From Eumeta japonica (Eukaryota > Arthropoda > Insecta > Lepidoptera > Psychidae), in contig BGZK01000086.1 in NCBI GenBank assembly GCA_005406025.1, positions 62,001-126,000 of the forward strand: 64,000 nucleotides of DNA. The letters run 5' to 3'. Position 1 is the stretch's first letter. Every line of letters starts with the position of its first letter. The notes below the pieces were generated by a model. The model had not been told where the DNA came from. It made no database searches and was given only the letters and a program-made list of their open reading frames with translations. This document shows, piece after piece, positions 47,834-60,580 of the stretch. The translations under genes and the position numbers were made by a program.

Positions 47834-48696
47834 CATGTAATTTCTCTTGAAGGCCCGCCAGTACAACGAGGCAAACGTTCATCGGATTCACTTTAAAACG
47901 AAGTGTTTTAGCGCGTTTTTTATTAATCACATTATCTATCTTCTCTCAAATATCGCCTGAATCGTTTGTTCACAATTTAAAAGTAGTCTTGGCGAGAAAA
48001 TGTCGCTAAAAGTTGTTGAAACAACAATGTTTTCCACACAAAATGACGCTATTTTCTTTGTAAAATGTCAAGATCTTTTTGCATTTACTAAAGTAGAAAC
48101 TCAGTTACTAGATACCCAACTTTAACTTGTAAACATTCTATGCTTTACTTGATGTGAAAAATCTACATAAAAATTGAGAAATTAAACACTGATAAATGAG
48201 AATAATATAAATAATTTTCAATTTTTTTTTCACACATCCTCCGATGAAGGGTTACCGATGCTATAGTAACGAAAAAAAAAAATACCTTTCTATTACCTAC
48301 GCAATAAATATTGCCTAGTATGTAAAAAAAAATTCTACGTAAGTACATTTATATCTATAAGGAACGTATTATGAAGAAATTTGTTCTTTCTTCTTCTAAG
48401 AAGAAGCAACAATTTTTAATATCACGTTAAAAATTAGTATTGATGCAAATTTATTCCGTGTTTTATAATATATATCCATAAAATAAAAAAAAATAGGTGG
48501 GCGAAGCAGGCGCACGTTTATTTTTTCATTTTATTAGTCAGATTTAGATTATTTTTGGCGATGTCTAAGTGATAAAGATTAAATTTTGAGAAAACAACGG
48601 ACACGCAGGCCGTGTTCAGTGCGCGCCACGCGTGGGCCAGCTGCGATCTCGTACTACGTACGCTTGCGGTCCTCTTACAAGCGAACTTCGCCGATG
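47834..48696 (-). other. shakB upstream intron, no feature seen
   Basis: AT-rich; a palindromic TTCTTCTAAGAAGAA lies at about 48391. Nothing coding. Confidence 0.4.
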
Positions 48697-48870
48697 TACA
48701 GTATAACGCACGAAACTCTGCCGCTCCGAATTCGCCGCGATTGATATACTGCACAGGTATTACGCTCCCCACCTCTTCCTTCTCCGCTTCGTTGCAATAT
48801 TATTGCCGTTGCCATTGCGACGCTTTTCTGATGAACTTCAGAGCGGCAGAGTTTCGTGCATTGTATTGTA
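48697..48870. mobile_element. MITE, copy 2 of the TACAGTAYAACGCACGAA family
   Basis: TACAGTATAACGCACGAAAC followed by TCTGCCGCTCCGAA at the left is the inverted form of TTCAGAGCGGCAGAGTTTCG followed by TGCATTGTATTGTA at the right. The 34-base ends match those of the copy at 11255-11416, while the interiors differ. Length 174 bases. Confidence 0.8.
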
Positions 48871-51800
48871 AGAGATGCAGCTACCGTCACGAGCTAAGAA
48901 CTTCTGTCGCACATTGAGCTTGCAATTTCCTCCACAAAGCAAAATTTTCAATCTAAAGCTTCCTAGACTATTACGAAATTAAAAAAAATGAAATGAATAT
49001 ATATTTTTATTTATAATTTCAATTGTCAATATCGTCAATCTACTGTGTTAGATTACAAATTAGCGTGGCATTAAATGCTTTTAAAATTCTATCAGATCTC
49101 GCGAATCCAGATACAGCCCGCGGTGAAGGGTTTCACAATACGAAACGACATTGTACAGAAATAAAACACCGGATTTTACGACTTTATGTGGGTTAAGCGC
49201 TCTGTATCGATCCGATAAAAAATCGATAAAATTTAATAACGATAAATGTGTTTTTTATTATTTCAGCCCCTGAATTACTCGCGTCTAGCGTGTTTCAGAA
49301 AACACTTAACAGAATCTTAAATGAAAACGAGTATGTTTGTATTTATGCATACGATGCCCTATATTTTGCATAATATATTATATGAACATAATATTTATAA
49401 CACATCGAATGGATAAGACCATATGAATTTTCGCAAATAGGTATGACCTCTTTCTTTTTTCTACCAATATAGACGGTATTCTTTAAGTCAGCAGTTTTTG
49501 AGGTATATAACATAGTTTGAAATTTCCTTAATCAATTTGCTAATAACAGCTGACGACCTGGTTTCCTGCATAATGGCTTTGGTTACAGTGTGATATGTAA
49601 TTTATTGATACATTTTGCAAAAATTAGTCATTCTATGCCTTTAGTTGAAATACTATCTGATGTCAATTGAGCTGAAATTTCGCAAACACATGCTTACACG
49701 CACATTAATAATTATGAGGGGACGCTGCAGTCAGAATTACCAGACCCAAGGATCTTGCAGATAGTCAATATCACCGATACGAAACTTTGTGGAGGTGTTC
49801 TGATTTGAAAAAGAAAAAAATATTTTTCTAAGCTAAGGTCTCGCTCACTAGGAAACTTTATGGTGGCGTTGGTATGGTATGGTATGGCGTTGCTATAAAA
49901 TTAGGTGTGAAATTTTCGTTCTGATAAGAGACTATTTCTACAGTTCATGACCTGAAGCCGCGGCCAAAATCGTCCTCGTGTAGAATGAACCCTCGAACAG
50001 TAAACAACTACTTTATTTGAAATGCATTGAGTGAAACTGAGTAATTCTAAAAAACGAAACGATAGTTGATGAGAAAGAAAACCAAACACTTTCTTAAAAT
50101 GTATTGTAGATAATATACAAAAATATTTAATAAAATAATCAATGTTTGGACTGTGGCAATTTAAAATAAGAAAGAAAAAAAATATATTTTGATGTGCATA
50201 CGTGTAAATGTTAACACATTAACTTTAATTATTATCACAATATTACGCGATCATCTAATAAGGTTGTCACTCAGCATACATTATAGTAGTGGTTACTACA
50301 ACTATTTATAGCTCTAGAGTTGTAATAAACACTTGTAGTAAGAACCACGTTGTAGTAGTAACTACTTCTACAACGCTGATCTTCCGTGACACCATAAGCG
50401 AAATCGATTCACTTTTTACAGCTGAATCATGAGAACGCTTGTCGCGAGTTCGAAATGAAAAATAAGTTTCTATCTCTAAACGTCTCTCCAATAAGTCTCT
50501 ATATTTTAATTATCCAGCATTTAATGATATCTAGACGATCTCTTTCAGTAATTATCATCCACTCCACAGATTTTGTAGTCTGTCTCACATCTGAAATTCG
50601 TTGTTACACTAAAAACCGACATCTCTCGTTCGAACGCACAGATACACGGGTGTCGGAAGTTGTTAGTGCACAACGGCTTCGGGCGGATATGGAAATGGCT
50701 GAGAGCTCGAGACAAATGTGCATTCTCAGCAGAGAGGTGCACGTACGACGGAAAAATTAATGTAAGTTAGCGAAAGTTGTAGACGGCGATGCTTCCTCCT
50801 TTGTGTACTACTTTAGGTCGCGATCTATTTTCATATATAATGTTTAATATTTTATGTATTCACTTTTTTTTTACTTTTTTTCGAATATAACCATCAAAAA
50901 CCTAAACTTTTTATGCGAACCTCTTTTTGATACATTCAAATCGATCAATAAATCGTCTGTAAGTTAAAGAAAAACGTAGTTTTATTACAAATTAGAATAC
51001 CGATCGGCCACAGAAAAAAATCTAAAATGATACGTATATGAGAGAAACGTCATAGACAATTTGGTACATTACACGACAGTTTTATTAGAGTTTTATGAAA
51101 GAAAGAAAGATATTTGAATTTCATGTAAAATACTGTAACGCTAAAATTTGAAATACGATATTTTCATGTTACGTGCAATTTTCATACGTCGTATATGAAT
51201 TTGTAATAAAAATTTGTTTCATATGAAAGTTACATGTTAAAGTTCAATGTCCGTATATAATATTAATAGCGGATACACATATTTATAGATTGTTGATATT
51301 CGAAATTTTTTGTCTAACTTTGATACTATACTAGTGTTTTAATGTTATTTTAAAGAATTCAAAAGTATTAGCACATCATAGATATTACTTTTCTTTCAAT
51401 ATCTTTGTCATATATATTCTCACTTGTGAACAATCAATATAAAGAAACAAACCCTTTCATTTGTTATTCCAGTTAAATAACGGTCAAATAAGGATTGGAA
51501 ATCGACAAACTTAAATGTTATGATATATGAACATTTGTAAACCAGGAGAGGTATGTTAAAATGGTACCGACTGGTGATGTTTACATACACGAGAGCTTAG
51601 GATAAACGAAGATTGTCACCAATAACAGCCACCATTCGAATTAAAATCGACAAACCTTACTATTTAATTTATACGACCATAAGACCATAAATTTGAATTG
51701 TGAGATGTGTCAACTTACACAGGTCGTCCGCTAATGAGGTTTTAAGCAATCGTTAAGCGCTCTTTCCCTACTTCGACGACTGCAAGTTGTCTAAAGAACG

Positions 51801-52030
51801 TGTAAACAGTCTTCAAAAATTAAAAGCGAATATTCTTAATATGCTTTTTAGGAAATTCGAATCAAATTACAGTTTAAGGATATTTGCAACTTGAGAACTC
51901 TGAATAAAATACATAGCTTTCAGAACGAAACCATAAATGACGGCCAACAAAAAATGTCATGTTTGTACAGTGTATCATAAAATTGTGTATCAGATATTTA
52001 GTTTCATCATGATGAATGAGTCACAGTACT
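48871..52030 (-). other. shakB upstream intron, no gene seen
   Basis: AT-rich. A plus-strand frame (50455-50760) is followed by a donor-like AATGTAAGT but has no family match. A (GGTAT)3 run lies at about 49869. A cluster of short palindromes around GTAGTGGTTACTACAAC lies at 50286-50370. Confidence 0.4.
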
Positions 52031-52312
52031 TCAATGTCAAACTTAATACTCGAGACATCGTATCAAACTACTTGACACTTACCTGACGCTCAAGAAGTTG
52101 TACCATCTTACCTGACACTTAATTTATAATCGAGAAGTCCTACCAAATTACCTGATACTTACCTAGTAGTCGAGAAAGAAGTCTTAACAAATTAGTTGAC
52201 ACTTACCTTATATTCGAGAAGTACTAACTTATCTACCATTTAGCTGATACTCCAGAAGTCGTACCAGTTGGCCTGACACTTACCTTATATCCGAGAAGTC
52301 TTGTCGAATCAC
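52031..52312. repeat. Minisatellite: seven 40-bp units
   Basis: The anchor CGAGAAGT (or a one- to two-base variant) begins at 52051, 52091, 52131, 52171, 52215, 52252 and 52292: spacings 40, 40, 40, 44, 37, 40. The consensus runs CGAGAAGTCNTACCAAATTA then CCTGACACTTACCTTATANT. Several units carry ACTTACCT, which on the minus strand reads AGGTAAGT, a perfect splice-donor consensus. Confidence 0.85.
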
Positions 52313-53742
52313 CACACATTCCAAGAACCAGCTTATTAGTAATATTATAATGTATAAACCAGAGAAAGTAATTTGATTGCGCTCGAAGTTGTCTAAGACC
52401 TCCTAAAATCTGTATATATATTGTGCTCGTGGGTCTCTTTGGGTACTTGATGTGTTAGGTGGGACTAATTAGGCAGGTCAGGTTTTATTGTATTGCGGAT
52501 TGTCTTCGTGTACTTACAAAACTTATCAAACATATCAGGTTGGCCGTGTGATCATGTGCACACGCGGCCTCTGTACATCCTGTGGGCATGGGTCGATATG
52601 CTTTTTGAAATATTTATATTTATGTTTGTGAGATATTGTCATATGAAATTTTAGATAGATCTCTATATGATCAGTATAATGACAGCGTTCTGACGTTTAA
52701 CTCTTAAAGTTTAAACTTCTTTGCAACAACCTCAAGTCAAATATTCAAAGAAAACATAAACTTTAAGATGAAATAAGGAGGAAGGTGTGGCCAGAGTATA
52801 GGAGAAATTGACATAAGGCAGGTTCGAAAGCGGCATCGATAACGAAATGAAGACCGTGATAGGAGGACCATAGACATCGCATCCAGTATATTTATATGTC
52901 TTTGGAACCTACGGTAAGGCTGATATGAACACTAAAATCTATTTCGATAGGTGGTGTGTACTACTGTGTCTCGAACGCTCCGCTGTAGCAGGCGAGAAGC
53001 TCACGCCGCGGCGCCTTGCGGGGGCCCGTACGAAGATTATAGGTTGCCGAAACCATAAAATATTATGGCAACTATCGTCGTTGCACTAAAACCGTTCTAT
53101 TTGTGATGCGCGGTGCGCCGTCTGTCTGTCGGGTACCGTAAGATGTAGTGTTCCGACGATAGCTATTCGAACTTCAATGATCGACGAAATATAAAAGGGC
53201 TGTGGAATCACTTAGGTACTACATCTTTGGCTGAGGCGGCCTGAAAATTGGATTACTTTTAATCAGCCACAAGTCAGTGTTGTTGCAACGATTCGTATTA
53301 TCATATGGCAGAATACGTTTTGAGTCATCGATGCGGTCGTTCACGAAGTAGGTGCTCTCATCGGATACTAGGTTAATAAAGATGTTAATAATAATAAATT
53401 AATAAAATTAGATATTATACGAAATTGTTATGAAACGATATTGTTTCAATAAATTACAAGTGATCATTGAAATTTTCCATGAGACAGAAAGAGCATGTGT
53501 TCAGTCACTTAAATCACATTTTGTAAAATATCGGAACGCATCGTTAACCCTTAATATGTTAAACTCATCCCAATTTAAATTTGAGATCACTACTAAACAA
53601 TTACATGGTAAAAAAGGGTATTACGTGATTTTCAATTTACTATTTAGCGGAAAAATATCCATGGGCATAACCATCTCTACCTTTTACTGAGTTATTTCTT
53701 GGTGTAATTGTTTTATGTTTAATTGGATGTGTAAATACACCT
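52313..53742 (-). other. shakB upstream intron, no gene seen
   Basis: A CpG-rich patch at 52960-53130 might be regulatory. A plus-strand 86-codon frame (53430-53690) matches nothing. Confidence 0.4.
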
Positions 53743-53888
53743 CAAATTTGTAAAGAGCCTCTCTTAAGTTTGTTGCCGTTTCTTCTTGAGAGGAAACTGC
53801 CTTTCAAACGACTGGCAAATTCAGATTATATTGAGGTATGTCAAGAGTAATGTATGATCTACGAAATCAATATATTTTTTGGATTTGT
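53743..53888 (+). repeat. LINE 3' tail, worn copy
   Basis: CAAATTTGTAAAGAGCCTCT, TTGCCGTTTCTTCTTGAGAG, GGAAACTGCC and TACGAAATCAATATATTTTT match the 3' UTR of the Jockey/CR1-type element at 34893-35080 (reversed). Confidence 0.6.
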
Positions 53889-56800
53889 AATCGCAGACTT
53901 GACTGATATTTTATGGTTGACTTACTCAAAATACATTCTAACATCTAATTATTTAGGTTTAAGATATAGAATACTAAAATATATTACTCATTTATTTTCA
54001 CATGATCCTATATAGAATATAGAGAATTATCGAGATTATAAGACTAAGAACTTAATAATGAAAGTAATTGAAGTTGCTGTTTATTGCCACCAGTAATCAC
54101 GTGCGACATTATCAGTTAAAAGCTAAATTTTTTTCGCTGTGTATGTACGTACAAGTGAAACTCGTACGCAGACAGTTGTCATGGGCGATGGGAAAAAATT
54201 TAACGTTTCGTATTTTAAATTTGCCTAACAACGATACCTGTATCTGATTACCTAAAAAAAGGAATTAAAATTTATGTAACTATCCATATAGCTAGTTAAA
54301 AGAACTATACAGTTACGAAACGCCATTGTACACTACTAATCAAGAATCAGGACAATTTTTTGCCTGTTTACATATTATTAATTACATATTATTAAGTACG
54401 TCTTCTACCTAACCTGTTTCGTTTTATTTGTAATGTACTTTTTTTATCGCTGATCTAAAATCGACGTATTTTTCGCATATCAATCGGTTAAATTTATTTA
54501 TGGAAAGTCAAATGTTATTTTAGTATTTTACAAGTACGTTTTGTACATTTTGAGTGCATTCTAACATACATTTAATTTGAAATCACACTCGATACCGGGA
54601 CAAGCATAACAAAATCTATAGACTTCACGGTCTAGTTATATTTAGGATAAAAGGATATTTATTTATTTAAATACTTTAGGAGTGACAGCCTAGAGTATTT
54701 AAGTGATTCATCTTTTGGTTTTGATATCAATAGTCTTACAAAGTACAACGCAAACAATACAAGCTCACTAATGATATGACGTTAAGGACCATAGATTACA
54801 TTGATATTCTTTTCTGGCGCTGCTTAAGTCCATTCCTGTATCAAACAAAGACTCCTATACCCAATAAAACGATCTCTATAGCAAATAAATATAATATATT
54901 GTTTGATTAAACATAAAAAAGATTAGATTTGATAATAAAAGGAAACAAATCAATTAAAAGAATAGTAAGCATTCGACGAGTCTTTCTGCCTTTTTATTGC
55001 AAAACATCCTAAATTATATTCGATGAGTACTGTATGAGATGTTAATGAAGTTTGATGTCTTGTTAGTCTTTTTTCTGTTTCTTCAATGAAAATGATTTCT
55101 AAAAATAAAATTAATGTAAAATATCTTGTTCTTCGAGTGTAGTAAACGTCTCATACTGTTGCATGGACAAACAGTATTTTGAATTTTAAGTGTCTTCGCA
55201 TTGGCGGCGTAAACGCTACCTGAATTAAATATCAACATGAAACTTAGCAAAGTCTTCAATTTGAATAAAGTCAAACATCTCTTTAAATGATAATACGTAG
55301 ATGTGTATAATTACGCCAAAGAGAAGCAGGCGTGAGCAGCGAGCACCTAAATAAAACGTCCCCTCGTGTCCGCGGGCTGACCTAAATCCGATCGAGTGCT
55401 TGGCTAAATTAAGCACGCCCAACTTAATAAGACATAGATAACAGATAACTTGATTGATTTCGCGAGGGCGAGCGGGAAACGTGTAGTCGGATGTGAAGGG
55501 TGGGCCGAAACATCACGCCGCGCGCGGCGCACGCGCCGGGCACGCGGTGGAGGCCTGTCAGCGCCTTTGGACATTATTTAAAGATCATGAATGTGAAAAT
55601 TGATTAATTAAATTTATTTTAGATATATCTAAAAATATTTTATTGTGAATTTAAGTCCCACTAGGTAGGTAATTAATTGCTTCTAAGAGAAGGAACTAAT
55701 TCTTAGTGAAGATCGACAAAGGAAAGGACATAGCTATTAGATGTAGAGCTGATCAGATCTTTGAATTAATCGGTACTCTCATAATTATTCAAAGAAATCT
55801 TTAAAATATGGTTTTAGGTCTCTAAGTCGCCGATCGAAGTTAATTTTTTTTAACCCTAAATTCACAGAGTTAGCAAGTCAAAGTGGTTATGAACAGGCTA
55901 CATTGCTCGTAGAACCGAAAACTGCTGGGAAAGAAAGGTACATGAATGGCAACCACGAACTGGATGTCGCGGCGATGGACTGCCCGCTGGGCGGACTGAG
56001 GGCCAGGAGACTGATTATGTATACTTAAACGACTCACTCGATATCATTATGACGTCGAACTTGCTTCAGAGGGAAAAGGGTTGCCGCCACGCGCCCTCGG
56101 TCGACGTAATTTAGGCTTCATAACGATGTCGACTGTTGTTTTAAGTGAATTAGTTTATCTGGGTCGTTTCAAGTTTACTGATCTGCTGCCCAGAGTCGCC
56201 ACCATCGTTTGTTATAAGTGACTCAGGTCGGTGTGTGGTGGAGATTCAGGGTGAAGCCTTATCTCCAACAGAGGATGTTCGAAGACCGAAACGAACGGGA
56301 TGTTTACGGTGGAGTGAGGCCTATCGGCGCATTCGGTTGAAAAAGTGTTCGCAGTCCTAATTTGTTACCCCACGTCAGGGATATTCTTCTCGTTATAAAA
56401 CTGTAACATGAAAGTTGATATTGATTGATTGATTGATGATAATGTTTAAAGTAGTTAAACAAATAGAGCTGTAAAAAACTGGTTTTTTGTTTTGGAGTGA
56501 AATAGTTTTTTTCATAATTTCTAAGTTATATTGAATAAAAAATATTACATTCATTACCTTATCTTGAGTTCTTTAATTGCTATGAATTTTTAAAACTCCA
56601 AAATTTCTGAAATCCGAGGTTTATCCCCCTATTAAACAGTGTAATTAAAAAATAGTTATATCACATTTTTTATTGTTTTATTGAGTATTCAAACAATCAT
56701 TCACAATAAAGTCGATTCAAACTTGGAATAATTTGTTTTTGATTATATTTTTAACGCTTTACAACAATATGCTCTTGCGCACATGCACTACCAGGAGAAA

Positions 56801-57297
56801 TATTAACATCTCAATTACATTGCAATCGACCATACATGAAAGAGAGAAAGAGAGAGAGACTGGCGTGTTTTTACTTCTTTTTTAAATGTATTACAGCTAT
56901 TCCATTTTTTTAATTATTACTGTAAATTTTCAGTTCGTCGTTCAGTGGTTTCAGCGGCGTAAAGACGCAGCAATGAAAGTGATGACCGTTTTGGTCCAAA
57001 ATAATTCAAAGAAATAGATATCGACTGTCATACTAAATTTTGGTAATCAGAAGAATATGTCTGACATGCTAAAAAAATGGGGACTGCGAATAATTTTTCA
57101 AATCAATGCGCTGGCGCATCCCGCTCTAGAGGTACATACGTCATAAACGTTGATTACACTGACTGAACGTCTGAGAAATCATGAATGAGAAAAAATAACT
57201 GTTTTATGTTGCAGTCTAACATTTTTTTTAAGACGATTAAATACATTTTTTTTTCATTTCATTAAAAATTAATTAGACTGTTTACTTCATTTTTAGA
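53889..57297 (-). other. shakB upstream intron with CpG-rich patches
   Basis: CpG-rich patches at 55320-55560 (with two GATAA motifs at about 55440) may be promoter-like, perhaps for an alternative shakB start, but no first coding exon is visible. The piece 55880-56440 ends in GATTGATTGATTGATGAT and contains VKPYLQQRMFEDRNERDVYGG, which looks like a LINE 3' part; unassigned. Confidence 0.35.
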
Positions 57298-57515
57298 AAA
57301 TCAGTAATCAGTGATAGACAGGCCGTCAAGGGTCGTCCTAGAAAATCGTATGCAGACCGCATCGGTGGTATATTAAAAAGGGCCAATTTTAAGCACCCGC
57401 AACCGACGAGCTTGCGTGAAAAGATTGATGATTGACGATGAAGCAAGAGAGATATATGCAAAGATCGTACCATGTCGAAATCTGCAGTCTCTGCCTACCT
57501 CTGTGGAAAATAGGC
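57298..57515 (+). pseudogene. 3' end of an RTE-like LINE reverse transcriptase, fragment
   Basis: AVKGRPRKSYADRIGGILKR, then REKIDD, SKRDICKDRTMSKSAVSAYL reads as the GRPRRSYxDxIGxILKKG ... EAREICKDRTMWKSVVSAYPSGK end of the family also seen at 10388 and 32344, here in plus orientation. Confidence 0.8.
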
Positions 57516-58054
57516 TTTAGTTTATAACAATAGTAGCAAACAAGACTCGAAGCATTCTCTCGTAGAAGTGTACGTCCAATATACTTTTAAACGCAGCTCT
57601 GCATCGGCCGTTTTAAACAATTATATCGTATAATTTTGTTCAAGATTTTGTGAACTTTTTCCTACAATCTATTCACAAGCACGAGCTATCCTTTCGCTCG
57701 AGTTTGAATGTCTCGTTTTAAATTTAAACATCCGGAAAAGATAGTGCAGCGAGCGCCGCACTCCGCGGCGCCTGTTGCATTTGTGCATTTCAGATTGCGC
57801 TCCGCCGCTTCAGCCACGCATTTGGATCTACACCAAAGAACGTACTTTTCTGTGTTATTCTGTCTAGCAACGTTCAAATGAACTAGAACTAGACTCGAAT
57901 TATTAAGACTAGACTAGAACTTCACTAGGTTTAAGTTGAAGACGGTGCTCGTTTTTTACGTAGCGTTCGACATGTAACCGAAGACGGAAAAGGGTACTTC
58001 GTATTATTTTTAAATATTGACTAAATTTTTAATTACTCAATCCTTTGTATTGAT
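57516..58054 (-). other. shakB upstream intron, no gene seen
   Basis: A CpG-rich hairpin-like stretch at 57747-57815 (AGCGCCGCACTCCGCGGCGCC) gives a short meaningless frame. Confidence 0.35.
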
Positions 58055-58205
58055 GAGTAAAAAGAGCAAGCCTTGAGTTTCTTGCCCATTCTTCTTTCGA
58101 GGAAACAGCATTTGGAATGGGCGGTAATGCCAAAAATAATTTATTAATGACGTATTTCAAGTTTAATTTCATTACCTATGAAATCAAGATATTTTTGATT
58201 TCATT
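58055..58205 (+). repeat. LINE 3' tail, well-preserved copy
   Basis: AAAGAGCAAGCCTTGAGTTTC, TTGCCCATTC, GCATTTGGAATGGGCGG and ATGACGTATTTCAAGTTTAA up to GATATTTTTGATTTCATTTG follow the same order as the reversed copy at 34893-35080. Confidence 0.75.
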
Positions 58206-60514
58206 TGTTTTAAGAATTAACAGAACAAAAGTATAGTCTGAATAAGCTCTATAGTTTGTGTGACGACGTTCTCGGCGCAAGCGACGTGCTATTTACAACG
58301 GCCGAGCGCGTATCTAAGCTTATAAGTTAAAATCACGAAAAATGTATGATTTATTTTCATCTTCGCTTATATACCTAATAGAGAGTATTTTTATATCACA
58401 CACTTTATTCATCAAGATTAAATTAACCTTTTAAAGCTAAACATTTTAATTCTTTCAATTATCGAATTAAAAAGGAGTTAGGGCAATCTTTATTCAAAAT
58501 ATCCATTAATTGGAAAAGTTTAATATTATATATTGAAAAACATTGTCAAAGGTCTTACACTTCATTTTAAATTAAAAGATCGACATTGAGGCTTCCATTA
58601 CTTCCGGTGACCATTTTCGATAAAAACCTGAACCGACGTTGTGTATTGTTTAATGACGGAGTCATATTTAGTTGACACCTCTACACGCACTCAGCCATAC
58701 TCCCAATCTGCTGTTCGTGCCACTGGCGCGAGAGAGTCTTATATTTAACATCTAAAAATCGTACGTTAGAAAAGATTATCAATTTGATTTTGTTTCAATT
58801 CTGCTATCATTATATATACAAGAATTTAGAATGAACGAACCGTATACTAGGATTTAGTATTACAGTTTTAATATTACAATCACGAGCGGGGGAGGGCTAA
58901 ACTCAACGTACAAAATTTGATCTTGAAGTCGAAAAAAAATCAGCCAAGCGCAGACCGGACGCGTGCATCGAAGGTTCCGTACAGAATAATATTTGAAAAG
59001 CAGTTGGGTCTGGTTTAGATTGCGAACTTTAGAGGCGGAGTGAACTAAAAAAGGAAAAAAAAATGATAGTTTATTTGCTTATGTAAGTAAGTAAGGAAAA
59101 CTTGATTTCATTAGTCTTTTTAGACACAGCAGACCTGTCATACCCATTATCATGAATTATTGCCATCATGGAAGTTGGGTTATATACATATTCATCATTC
59201 TGGATGCGACATCGTCTTCGAGAACCTCCTACTGAACTTTATCATAATTTAACTGTCCGAAATTTAATGTATAAACTTTTTATTGATTTATTAATTGCTG
59301 TTTATTAATTTAAGCTATTAGATTTTGTTTATATTTATTGACAAAAGACAGGAGCTCTCTGACTTGTTTGTAACATGGCGGATGTTATGTATGATGTGGC
59401 GAAGCTACACTTAAACTTTTATTTTCCTTGTAGATTTAGATGTTTTTCCATACTTGAGATCGTCCGCCGCATATTAGATAATAAAATAGACACATCCTGG
59501 TACAATGCCTATGTTTTTTATGAACAGGGAATTTTTCGCGACACCGGTTTTGTATAAACTTTATCGGGTGTCAACAAAACCGTAGACACGTAAAAATCAT
59601 TGAAATTGCCGACAAGTAAAGCGATGAGCTGAATTGCCGATTTACTGAATAAACTCTCTTATAGGACTGCGTAAATAAGTGATCTACGGAACCGGCTTTG
59701 TTAGGCCGTGAGTGGCCTTGACCGCTTCTGAATTATATTAGTCCGTGAGAAAAAACGGATAACTCGACGATGTTTATCATGAACACCGGTCCGGTACGTA
59801 ATAGAAAAAAGGTTTTCATTGGCAGTAATTATTATACTTCTCCTTTATTAGTTTAACAATATTGAGCACAAAAAAAAATAACTTTTTTTACATTGTCAAT
59901 CGATTCCTTTTTTTCGCGTCACAAGAAGACTAAAAAGGGAGGAGAGGGAACTCTAGTCTTAGGCCATGCTGACTTCGGCACTGAGTGTTTGTTAAATTAG
60001 TGTCTACTCGCGTTGAAATGATCAATCATCATTTCTTTAACATCAAAAACAATACAATAATGAAACGATTTTGAAGCCAAAGACGCTTCGATCAAGCGTG
60101 CGAATTCTTTATGCAGCTTTGCACCGTCGTACCGGAGTACGGCTTCGTCACTTTAGAACTTGAGCGTCATACAGATTCGAGACGCTTAAACGACTCGTAC
60201 ATGCAAACAGAGAACGCGAAACTGTTGTATAACATTCGTAAGGTTTTGTAGGACTTTTTCTCGTATAATGTGTCAGGTTTATCACTGAAGTTATGTCTAC
60301 GCATGCACAATTCATATATTTTCACTGTAGCCAGTGAAAATCCTTCTTTGCTAGCAAACGTCACAACAGCGACGGTGCGCCAGAGGTCACGTATTTCATT
60401 GTTATACCTAGAGTATTGAGTATCCCAGCATTACCATTTGCACGCCCCGTGTCTTTCTGCGAGTCGCCGCTCATTGGCCAACGTTATTTAGTTTATTTTG
60501 ATTATTCTTATACG
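58206..60514 (-). other. shakB upstream intron, no gene seen
   Basis: AT-rich with nothing recognisable. Confidence 0.4.
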
Positions 60515-60580
60515 ATTTACCTGCACAGGTAAATTATATAAGATTTATATGATTTACCTGTGCAGGTAAATTATATAAGA
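60515..60580. repeat. Pair of 20-bp palindromes in a short tandem repeat
   Basis: ATTTACCTGCACAGGTAAAT (60515-60534) and ATTTACCTGTGCAGGTAAAT (60552-60571) are each other's exact complement and each a palindrome except at the two central bases. Both are followed by TATATAAGA. Together they present four CAGGTAA half-sites. Confidence 0.85.

Noticed and set aside
50455..50760. 101-codon plus frame followed by a donor-like AATGTAAGT
   Set aside because: An in-frame stop comes before the donor and no family match was seen.
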